A model generated the notes under the pieces. It worked only from the letters and a program-made list of their open reading frames with translations, made no database searches and had not been told where the DNA came from. Source: a bacterium C-53 (GTDB lineage: Bacteria > Bacillota > Clostridia > Lachnospirales > Lachnospiraceae). Taken from it: a stretch of DNA of 64,000 bases. Position numbers and translations under genes: made by a program. Positions 54,246-61,727 of this stretch are shown here, one piece after another. The stretch is from NCBI GenBank assembly GCA_003612525.1, contig RAZD01000006.1, forward strand, positions 1 through 64,000, given 5' to 3'. Numbering within the stretch: position 1 is the first letter of the stretch; each line of letters starts with the position of its first letter.

Positions 54246-55319
54246 TCACTCTACCCGGAAGGTAACGTTCCAGTCCCCCGTCACGCTGCTGCCCGAGCTA
54301 TGGAAAATACCGTACATTGAGTAATCCTCCACAGACCCCATATCTTCCAGAAACCAGAATTCATAAAACTGATAACTCGTATCGCCGATGTCCTCATGCC
54401 AGCTCACACTGCGATCGTTGCTTCTCTCTTCGCCATCTGTATTCTTCAAAAACAGCTGCACATGTCTGTCCGCATGCCAGTTATCTCCCATGCAGATTTG
54501 AATCCGAAGCACACCATCCATATATGCCATCCCCGTAACAGTAAAATCGTCCGGCGCACAATCTTTTACATCCGCCATATCAAGCACCATGTATCCCGGC
54601 CGTGGATCATTCTCTGTCCCGGGCACTCTCTTTAATGCATCCGGCAGCGCATCCTCCTCCATAATTCCACCGCCGCCGCTCGCCGTCATCCTCTTTGTCT
54701 CCGCAGAGTCCACAACCTGCGATATGTCCAGATTTCTGGTCTCACTGAATTTGTCACATACAATCTCTCTGACGGAAAAATGAAGTTTATCTGCACGATA
54801 TGCATGATTTGACTGAACTGTCACCTTAAAATAAGCTTTCCCCGTCTCCTCATCATACGTCAGAAAACTGCATCCCCCGACTATATTGTCATTTGCAAAA
54901 TCATACAACCGGTAACTGTCAAATAAGTCTGCCTGTCCATGTATCTGATCTTTCTGGCTCGTCTCATCATCTCTCAGAGAAATAATAATTTCCGCGTCCT
55001 TTCCCTGCAAATCAATGGCCTCCACTTCCATCGTAATGCCCTGACTGGAACTGCTTTTCTCTATCGGCACAAGACGGTCGGCAAGCGCCGGGGAAAGGAA
55101 TTCAACCACCTGGTAAAATGCCGGCACACGGTCAGCAAAAACCGGAACAGATACAAAAACGCAGACAAACAGAGCTGCTGCTATCACCGCCGTTTTCATT
55201 ACGATACGCCTTTGATACATAGTTTTCATTTCCCGTGTCTTTTTTATTGTTTCCGTAAGTATTTCCTGCGACGGTCTGACGGCGTCATACGCCTTTTTAT
55301 AACGATTCTCAAACATCAT
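54246..55319 (-). CDS. DUF4179-type membrane anti-sigma/regulatory protein
   Basis: 357 residues. A cytosolic N-terminus of about 40 residues, one membrane helix (about 42-62, TAVIAAALFVCVFVSVPVF) and a large external beta-rich domain with a Gly run (ASGGGGIME) form the DUF4179 layout. Genes of this kind follow ECF sigma factors in Clostridia and are presumed to hold the sigma factor. The ATG overlaps the sigma gene stop by 4 bp. Confidence 0.82.
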   Translation of the reverse strand: MMFENRYKKAYDAVRPSQEILTETIKKTREMKTMYQRRIVMKTAVIAAALFVCVFVSVPVFADRVPAFYQVVEFLSPALADRLVPIEKSSSSQGITMEVEAIDLQGKDAEIIISLRDDETSQKDQIHGQADLFDSYRLYDFANDNIVGGCSFLTYDEETGKAYFKVTVQSNHAYRADKLHFSVREIVCDKFSETRNLDISQVVDSAETKRMTASGGGGIMEEDALPDALKRVPGTENDPRPGYMVLDMADVKDCAPDDFTVTGMAYMDGVLRIQICMGDNWHADRHVQLFLKNTDGEERSNDRSVSWHEDIGDTSYQFYEFWFLEDMGSVEDYSMYGIFHSSGSSVTGDWNVTFRVE

Positions 55320-55786
55320 ATGCCTCCCAACTCTTTTCTCAACAATTTTCTCGCTCTCGTCAACCGTGTCCTCACTGTAGAAGCCCTTGATTTTGTGATT
55401 TTCCCGATTTCCTCCACGGACAGTCCTTCATAATAGAACAGGTGAATCACAATCCTGTATTTCTCAGGAAGCTGCTTCACCGTGTCAATCAAAGAAATAT
55501 CGTCGCTTTCCATCTTAGTAAACTCCGCATCTTCCCTGAGTTCTACCATACGCTGCCTCCACGGTGATTTCCACAAATTTTTACAACAGTTAATCGTCAC
55601 ACGAAGAAACCACGCTTTTTCATGTTCCGCACTGCTAAATTCAGGAAGTTTTCTGACATAGCGCAGAAAGACCTCCTGATAAACATCATCTGCATCCGCT
55701 CTCGTTCTGACAAGGGAGTATGCCAGCTTATACACCATGTCAGAATTTTTCCTTATTATTTGCTCACATAAATTATCTTTGCGCAT
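55316..55786 (-). CDS. ECF-type RNA polymerase sigma factor
   Basis: 156 residues. Region 2 (MVYKLAYSLVRTRADADDVYQEVFLR) and region 4 (PEKYRIVIHLFYYEGLSVEEI, then SRASTVRTRLTRARKLL) are both intact; region 3 is absent, as in ECF factors. It should direct transcription of stress or envelope genes, probably including its own operon. ATG 55784-55786 is chosen because GGAGG lies upstream; earlier GTG/TTG codons overlap that site. Confidence 0.92.
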   Translation of the reverse strand: MRKDNLCEQIIRKNSDMVYKLAYSLVRTRADADDVYQEVFLRYVRKLPEFSSAEHEKAWFLRVTINCCKNLWKSPWRQRMVELREDAEFTKMESDDISLIDTVKQLPEKYRIVIHLFYYEGLSVEEIGKITKSRASTVRTRLTRARKLLRKELGGI

Positions 55787-55937
55787 CGACCTGTGTCCCT
55801 CCTTCACCAATCATACAATTCAGAAAGGCAAAAGGCTACATTGCAATAAATTTTTTGCATGCGCAAAGCTCTTCCCCCAATGAATTTCCTCTATATTTCC
55901 GGAGAGAATCCTGAAAGCGAAAAAAAGTGCCTGTAAT

Positions 55938-57452
55938 CTATACAGACACTAATTCTTCTACCTTTTTATATCGTTCACTGTTTAGTTCCTTCTTTAAACA
56001 CTCAAACGGGTCAAGCTCATTTGTAAGAACCATATTGCAGATACTTACGGAAAACCCGCTGACAAGTCCGACACCCAGCTCATTTTCACGAACCGGAATC
56101 CCATTTGTTCTGCTGTTTACATTCCAGAACACAAGTTTCGGCATCCTGTACCCGTACCTTTTAAACCGTTTCTTTATCGTGTCAAAAAGCGTCCTATCGT
56201 TCTGTCCATACACGGCCCTGTCAAACTCCATATCCGATATAATAAGAATCGTATTGGGAAGTTCCTTCTGACTCAAATGATTGCGCACCGCTGTCTGAAG
56301 TATCAGCTCAAAAGTCGCCTCGATATTTGTATTCGTGCAGTCACAATGTGAAAGCGCAAGCTCAAGCTTCTCCCGAAGCGTCCTGCATGAAGATAAATCC
56401 ACATATTCAGGCCTTGCTGAGAACGTAACAAATTTATTATGGTACGCGCCGCTCATCCGTTCCGCAAAATAAATGCCAAGTGCATTTGACACATAAAGCG
56501 CCATCGTACCTCCATTGCCAACCGGACACGTCATGCTTCCGGAACCATCCACCACACAGAGCACATTTGACGCATCTTTCACTGTATCCGGAAGGTGATT
56601 CCACAATTCCTCCAATGCCGTATCCATTTCCTGAAGTGTCTGATTCCATCCAACACCCTTCATATACTGTGTCACAATTTCATGCGGCATTAATACGCCT
56701 GCATGTATGACAGCGCCGTTTTCCTGCACGTCCTTAAGATATTTTTCCCTTCGCTCTTTATCATGTATCAGGAATGCCCTCCTGTAGAGAAGATTCGCTC
56801 TTGATGAAACCCTCCGATAATCAATTTGTTCCCAACAATTGCTGCTCATATATGTCTCCGTCACGCCTGAACAGGCCCTTAACGTCGAAAGCATTTTCCT
56901 GTATTCTCTGGCGGTAAGTCCCATATAACGCTGCAATTTAGCCGCCCTTTTACGCGATTCCTGCGAGGAAGTATTCTTTCCGGGCATCCACTTTGCACAG
57001 AGGGAAACAGCGCCTCCTTTACAGCTGCTTAATATATCCGCTTCCAGCTGTTTTCTTAAGAATTCCAGTGTTTCCTGCTCAAGCGGCGTATCCAAAAGAT
57101 ATAGCAAATCATCAAAACGCCCGTATTCTGCTATAATTTCAATAAGACCAGACATCATTTCCGGGAACGCTTTTGCCAGATATTGTATAAGAATGCAAAA
57201 GGTACGCCGCTCACCCAGCCCGCCCCTTATATCCCTTAAGAAAAACAGCCACTTCACCGCAAGTATGCGGTCTTCATAAAATGCAGGCAGAAATCGCTGT
57301 ATAATCGTCCTGTCCTCCTCACTTCTAAGGGATGCAACTGAAAAATTCAAATCTACGAGTGCCCTTCCTGTTGTCTCATAGCAGAATGCCCCGTTCTCTG
57401 TCGCTCGTTTACGCTCGCTTAAGGTTGTATGTAATTGTTCCATAAATCCCAT
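55938..57452 (-). CDS. TROVE-like / vWA-domain RNA-binding protein (DUF2828-type)
   Basis: 504 residues. The N-terminal two thirds are an alpha-helical repeat region with Ro60/TROVE-like blocks ('FFLRDIRGGLGERRTF', 'EYGRFDDLLYLLD', 'CAKWMPGKN'). The C-terminal third is a von Willebrand A domain with an intact metal site (VVDGSGSM and a later SDMEFD). Ro60-type proteins bind Y RNAs and misfolded RNA. ATG 57450-57452 follows GGAGG. Two tRNA-like RNAs are encoded directly upstream, which suggests that they are its RNA partners. Confidence 0.82.
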   Translation of the reverse strand: MGFMEQLHTTLSERKRATENGAFCYETTGRALVDLNFSVASLRSEEDRTIIQRFLPAFYEDRILAVKWLFFLRDIRGGLGERRTFCILIQYLAKAFPEMMSGLIEIIAEYGRFDDLLYLLDTPLEQETLEFLRKQLEADILSSCKGGAVSLCAKWMPGKNTSSQESRKRAAKLQRYMGLTAREYRKMLSTLRACSGVTETYMSSNCWEQIDYRRVSSRANLLYRRAFLIHDKERREKYLKDVQENGAVIHAGVLMPHEIVTQYMKGVGWNQTLQEMDTALEELWNHLPDTVKDASNVLCVVDGSGSMTCPVGNGGTMALYVSNALGIYFAERMSGAYHNKFVTFSARPEYVDLSSCRTLREKLELALSHCDCTNTNIEATFELILQTAVRNHLSQKELPNTILIISDMEFDRAVYGQNDRTLFDTIKKRFKRYGYRMPKLVFWNVNSRTNGIPVRENELGVGLVSGFSVSICNMVLTNELDPFECLKKELNSERYKKVEELVSV

Positions 57453-57472
57453 TGTACATCCTCCTTCCTCAC

Positions 57473-57572
57473 AGACTGCCTTACCGGGGCAGGATTCGAA
57501 CCTGCAGTTACCAATTGATTTCCTGCTGTGAAAGCCTTTATCAAGACTCGTTTTACCACGGTAAGGCCGCCT
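57473..57572 (-). ncRNA. tRNA-like RNA 2, adjacent to the TROVE-like gene
   Basis: GCCTTACCG (from 57567) pairs perfectly with CGGTAAGGC (to 57478), and past one mismatch the stem continues outward to about 57572/57473. A perfect T-arm is present (GCAGG-TTCGAAT-CCTGC). There is no clear D-stem and no normal anticodon arm. The middle carries GUCUUG, AAAGGC and ACAGCA, shared with RNA 1, and AGUCUU/AAGGCU can form a hairpin. The stem longer than 7 bp and the missing CCA context argue against a translating tRNA. Its 3' end is 20 nt from the protein's start codon. Confidence 0.72.
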
Positions 57573-57595
57573 CATGGCACCGGAACGATTCAAAA

Positions 57596-57718
57596 GCCGC
57601 CAACGGGACGGGAGTCGAACCCGCGACAACGCACTTAAAAGGTGATCTGTTTTGCTGTTAAGGCCTTTGCCAAGACCTGTTTTATCGTGCTCTACCAGCT
57701 GAGCTACCCTCCGGCAGC
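57596..57718 (-). ncRNA. tRNA-like RNA 1, upstream copy
   Basis: GCUGCCGGAGGG (57718-57707) pairs with CCCGUUGGCGGC (57607-57596) over 12 positions with one A-G mismatch, longer than a tRNA acceptor stem. A perfect D-arm (GCTC-AGCTGGTA-GAGC) and a T-arm (GCGGG-TTCGACT-CCCGT) follow the tRNA plan. A loop CTTTTAA between CAC and GTG resembles a Lys(UUU) anticodon loop, but about 40 extra nt, including hairpin AGGUCUU-GGCA-AAGGCCU, lie between it and the D-arm. It is likely a Y-RNA-like molecule, not a decoding tRNA. Confidence 0.75.
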
Positions 57719-57934
57719 TTTTGATCTGTTTCCCTTGCCTGAATCTAAGATACATCATTCCACCCAAAAAATCATTTCAAAAAAGATGCGAACGTATGAT
57801 AAAATAAACATTGATAAAAAGAAACCGTTCCCGGATTCGTCAGACGGCAAACGCTGATATTCATCTTTGATTTATACGGCTGCTTCGCCGCAGCATAGGA
57901 TTTGAAAGAAACAAGGGAGGACAGATGAAATTAT

Positions 57935-59182
57935 ATGTCGGAATTTAAGGAACTTATTAAGTCATTTTCAAAGAGCAGAGAATATGTGCGCAGCTTTTTT
58001 ATCTATGGTTTTAAAACCCGCGAAGATTTCACCAAATGGAGCGGCCGCACTTATGACAATGAACGGCGCAGGCTGGAAAGCTGGCTGTCTGGCTATGTCA
58101 GACAAGATTATAATAAGAAAAGGAAGAACATTTATTTATCCATAGACAGCCGCCTTCTTGACACAAATCCTCTGTACCGGGTATGGAAAGCGAAAAGCTT
58201 CACGGATAACGATATTATGCTGCATTTTTATATCCTGGATGCTCTACAAAAATACGGAAGGCAAACGGCTGACCAGCTGACAGACGGAATTATGCAGCAT
58301 TATAATAGGATGTTTGACTCACAGATTGTCCGACGCAAATGTAACCAGTATGCGGAAGAAGGTATGCTTGGCAAGGAGAAAAGGGGCAGAGACATTTTCT
58401 ACCGCTCAGGCCCTCCGTTTCAAAAATTATTATCTGCATATCCGGGACTGGCGCATGCTCTCAAACTGTACCAGCTTTTCTCTCCGCTTGGAATCATCGG
58501 GAACACCATTATGGAAAATGTATCTTTACAAAACCATTGTTTCCGGGTCAGACACAACTTCTTCGTACATACTTTGGAAGACGAAATTCTGCTTCCCATA
58601 CTTCAGGCAATACATCAGAAAAGAAACGTACTCCTCTATATCCGGAGTACGAAATCAGAAAATATTCTTGAAAAAGAGGGAACACCGTTAAAAATTTTTA
58701 CCAGTACCCGTACCGGAAGACGCTTTTTATGCCTCTATCTCCCGGAAAAAAGATATTTTACCACGGTAAGGCTTGACGCAATTGAAAAGGTGGTCATAAA
58801 AGAGCTTTTTCCCGACTATGCTTCCGTCAGAAATAATTTAGAAAAAAACAAAGCGTATGCATGGGGTATCTCCTTCCGCAATAATAACCATACGCATCTT
58901 GTGCATGTAAAACTCACACTGTATATTGATGAACGTTCCGAAATGTTTATTTTGAACCGCCTGGACCGGGAGGGAAAAGGAGGCGCTATCCGGCGCATCG
59001 CGCCTGATACTTTTACGTATGAAATTGATGTATTTGACGCAAATGAGATGCTCCCGTGGCTCCGCACCTTTACCGGAAGAATTATTGCAGTCGAATCGGA
59101 TTCAAACAAGCTGAACCAGCTTTTTAAAAGGGACTTTCTGACTATGTATCACTTGTATTTTAAAGAAGGAAATGGCCAATGA
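57935..59182 (+). CDS. WYL-domain regulator 1
   Basis: 415 residues. An N-terminal winged-helix-like region (about 1-170, KTREDFTKWSGRTYDNERRR...) precedes a WYL-type domain in which parts of the canonical motif are degenerate ('RNVLLYIRSTKSE', 'RFLCLYLPEKRYFTTVRLDAIE' as two halves). WYL proteins bind nucleic-acid or nucleotide ligands and regulate defence or RNA-repair genes. It is divergent from the TROVE-like gene. GGGAGG lies 14 nt upstream and also fits a 7-codon frame at 57924 (MKLYVGI) that overlaps the start. Confidence 0.8.
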   Translation: MSEFKELIKSFSKSREYVRSFFIYGFKTREDFTKWSGRTYDNERRRLESWLSGYVRQDYNKKRKNIYLSIDSRLLDTNPLYRVWKAKSFTDNDIMLHFYILDALQKYGRQTADQLTDGIMQHYNRMFDSQIVRRKCNQYAEEGMLGKEKRGRDIFYRSGPPFQKLLSAYPGLAHALKLYQLFSPLGIIGNTIMENVSLQNHCFRVRHNFFVHTLEDEILLPILQAIHQKRNVLLYIRSTKSENILEKEGTPLKIFTSTRTGRRFLCLYLPEKRYFTTVRLDAIEKVVIKELFPDYASVRNNLEKNKAYAWGISFRNNNHTHLVHVKLTLYIDERSEMFILNRLDREGKGGAIRRIAPDTFTYEIDVFDANEMLPWLRTFTGRIIAVESDSNKLNQLFKRDFLTMYHLYFKEGNGQ

Positions 59183-60153
59183 CAGAATTATTTTCAGAAA
59201 TTTATAACTGCTATTTTCAGGTAATCAAATCCTTAATTGAGCAGAAAAGCTCCTTGTCGAAAAAGGAGCTGTTTTTTCAAATTCATAATAGTTGTTTTGA
59301 AGAAAGCGCCCTGTATCTCCTTCCCAAACTTACAGAAAACGGCTGGGGATTTTATGAAAAAAAGGAGGGCATCCTTCATTCAAAATTGTCACCGGATTTC
59401 TATGCACCGCTTACCAGCCTGCAGAAGTCCTATCTGAAGGCAATTCTTATGGACGATAAAATCAGACTGTTCCTAACAGATCAGGAAATTAAGGATTTTG
59501 ATACCGTTTTCTCCGGTATCGAACCGCTCTACACCCCGGACGATTTCTATTATTATGACCGCTTTTCCGATAAGGATGATTATAAAAATCCGGATTACAT
59601 AAAGAATTTTCAGACCATTCTGGCTGCAATCCAAAATCATGAATATATAGATATCCTGTATGAATCACGTTCCAACAAGAGAATCCATCATACTTACCTG
59701 CCCTGCCGCCTTGAATATTCCATAAAAAATGACCGTTTTCGGTTATTGGCAGTCGATTCCCGCCTGCAACACAGTCCCAAAGTCGTAACGCTGAATCTAA
59801 GCCGGATAAAAGAAAGCCATCCCACCGGCACAACAGCTCGTCAGGTTCCTGATATCAATAAACTCATGCAACATTCTTACTACCACGAGCCTGCGCGTAT
59901 AATCATAAAAAACAGACGCAACGCATTGGAACGCGCAATGCTGCAATTTGCAAACTATGAAAAAAGCACACGGAAACTAGATGATGACACATACGAATGT
60001 CTGATTTATTATAACAAAGAAAATGAGTCAGAACTTCTGATTGAAGTTTTGTCCTTCGGCCCTATGATTCAGGTAACGGGAAATGAAACGTTTCTTCGTC
60101 TTATAAAAGAACGGCTTATGCGCCAGAAGACATTGTTTGACAAGTTTCTATGA
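59179..60153 (+). CDS. WYL-domain regulator 2
   Basis: 324 residues. The middle holds a WYL-like core ('AIQNHEYIDILYESRSNK', 'YLPCRLEYSIKNDRFRLLAVD') with the family's first Tyr-containing motif preserved better than in regulator 1. A C-terminal domain (WCX-like) follows. It overlaps regulator 1 by 4 bp, so the two are translated together and may act as a heteromer. The stop overlaps the end of the convergent CPBP gene by 6 bp. Confidence 0.8.
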   Translation: MTELFSEIYNCYFQVIKSLIEQKSSLSKKELFFQIHNSCFEESALYLLPKLTENGWGFYEKKEGILHSKLSPDFYAPLTSLQKSYLKAILMDDKIRLFLTDQEIKDFDTVFSGIEPLYTPDDFYYYDRFSDKDDYKNPDYIKNFQTILAAIQNHEYIDILYESRSNKRIHHTYLPCRLEYSIKNDRFRLLAVDSRLQHSPKVVTLNLSRIKESHPTGTTARQVPDINKLMQHSYYHEPARIIIKNRRNALERAMLQFANYEKSTRKLDDDTYECLIYYNKENESELLIEVLSFGPMIQVTGNETFLRLIKERLMRQKTLFDKFL

Positions 60154-60948
60154 TACATTGGTATTCCCTGTAAATTGGGAGGCTCTTCGATTTATTCTTC
60201 TAACAATCCATAATACGGCCAATGCCAGCGCTTCCAATATATTCAAAATAATATATGGGAATATGTTTCCATTATTCTCTACAGGATTTATTGCCATTAT
60301 ATGTATCAACAAATTCCACGCAAAATGATACATCATTGCTGACACTATATTATTATTTGTAACACCCATGAAAAAACTATAAATATAGCTTTCAATGATA
60401 CAACCCATAAAAAATAACGGTATTGGCACTTCTACACCATTTTGTAAGAAGAAATGATAATGCCATAAACACCATATCGCACCTACCATACAGGGAGCCA
60501 TCCATCCAGGAACACCCTGCATCCTGAGCAATGGTTCTAAATATCCCCGCCAGCCTGTTTCTTCTGCCACAAGCGCCCACAATATGATAACAAATTGAGC
60601 CAGCGAAATCTTCCCTAACCGAAAAACGCTTCCGGTCAAGGCGCAAAAAATTATTTTTGTCAAAATCATTGTCACACATGCAATCATCAAGGGGAGAAAA
60701 ACAGCCATTTTCAAATGTTCTCTTCGAAACATTTCAGTAAAATATGGTTTCGCTTTTTTGTTCAGACAGAGTACCATAATCGCAGAAATTGTCGGCGCGG
60801 CAGCCTGTATCCCATAAAGCATAAAACAAATGAACTCATTCGATATCATTGTTTGTGCAACAATAGCTGCCAGAGGAATCAAAAATGAAGCGAATAAAAA
60901 TAAGATTAAATTTTTACATTCCTTCTCTGTTGTATATTCACTGTTCAT
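60148..60948 (-). CDS. CPBP-family intramembrane protease
   Basis: 266 residues with about seven to eight membrane helices. The protease motifs are present: EETGWRGYL (EExxxR), the 'WCLWHYHFF' histidine and the later 'MMYHFAWNLL' histidine. Members process CAAX-type proteins or handle bacteriocin immunity. ATG 60946-60948 is preferred; an upstream frame that reaches the nuclease gene has no better ribosome site. It is next to, but not clearly linked with, the nuclease gene. Confidence 0.82.
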   Translation of the reverse strand: MNSEYTTEKECKNLILFLFASFLIPLAAIVAQTMISNEFICFMLYGIQAAAPTISAIMVLCLNKKAKPYFTEMFRREHLKMAVFLPLMIACVTMILTKIIFCALTGSVFRLGKISLAQFVIILWALVAEETGWRGYLEPLLRMQGVPGWMAPCMVGAIWCLWHYHFFLQNGVEVPIPLFFMGCIIESYIYSFFMGVTNNNIVSAMMYHFAWNLLIHIMAINPVENNGNIFPYIILNILEALALAVLWIVRRINRRASQFTGNTNVS

Positions 60949-60998
60949 GTTTGATCCCTGCCTTTTTCCTTTGCCGCATTGTGCCATATCCGTGACCA

Positions 60999-61724
60999 TC
61001 ATTTTGTCCCTTTTTCATCTGGATAATTGATAATAATCTCAAACAACCATTTTAACGCATCCTTAGCATTCAATGTTCCCATTTTTTCTGTCCAGGTATT
61101 CTGTGAATATCCTGTCCTGCTTACATGATTTAGTAAATAAACAAAATCTCTTCCGGCGCCTTCAGCAAATGTCTCTCTGTCTGAGCAATGAGCAAGATAG
61201 TTTTTCATTTGACCTTCATCATAACTCTCCTGTCTTGTCTTCAATTCTACAAAAAATACAGATTCATGATCGCACATCAGATAATCCGCATTGCAGCTTT
61301 GAAAATTCGGCTTTTCACCTTCTGCATTCTTATTCTTTAATATGGGAAATTCCTTTGCAAGCAGCCTCACCTTACCATTTATTGTTTCGTTCTGTCTCCC
61401 CATGACTGTTAAAACCTCAGCAATAACGGGTGTCAATATCGTATCCATTATCACCTCTGATTTAATATTTGCAGTATAGTAATCCTTTATAATTTCTTCA
61501 TACAATACTGTATGTATCCCCACCCCAAAGTTCCTCCAAACTGTTCCGATCGACCACCATGCGTGTATCCTGTCAAAATCTTCTACAATATAACAATTAT
61601 CTATCCAACTTGCTATTTGTCCTAAATAATTGGTAACAGTAATATTGGCCTATTCTTCAGGATGCGCTTTTGCATCGCAACAAAACCAGAATCCCGTTTT
61701 GTTCCATATTCCTATCCTCATCAT
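60999..61724 (-). pseudogene. PD-(D/E)XK-like nuclease gene with in-frame amber codon
   Basis: Downstream of the helicase one reading frame runs from ATG 61722-61724 to 60999 but is broken by a TAG at 61650-61652. Both sides look like protein: MRIGIWNKTGFWFCC... before and ANITVTNYLGQIASWIDN... after. The C-terminal part contains 'NADYLMCDHESVFFVELKT' and 'GQMKNYL', matching the D...ExK...Q pattern of PD-(D/E)XK nucleases. A shorter intact product of 149 residues could start at ATG 61446-61448, which follows AGAGGTGAT. So the gene is either mutated or re-started internally. Confidence 0.55.
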
Positions 61725-61727
61725 AAT

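Noticed and set aside
57473-57718. Two ordinary tRNA genes
   Set aside because: End stems exceed 7 bp, RNA 2 lacks a D-stem, and neither has a normal anticodon arm.
57453-57767. In-frame N-terminal extension of the TROVE-like protein across the RNA region
   Set aside because: The extension translates the tRNA-like RNAs, and a good GGAGG-ATG start lies at 57452.
57924-57947. Seven-codon frame MKLYVGI overlapping the WYL regulator 1 start
   Set aside because: Well placed after GGGAGG but too short to support as a gene; could be a leader peptide.
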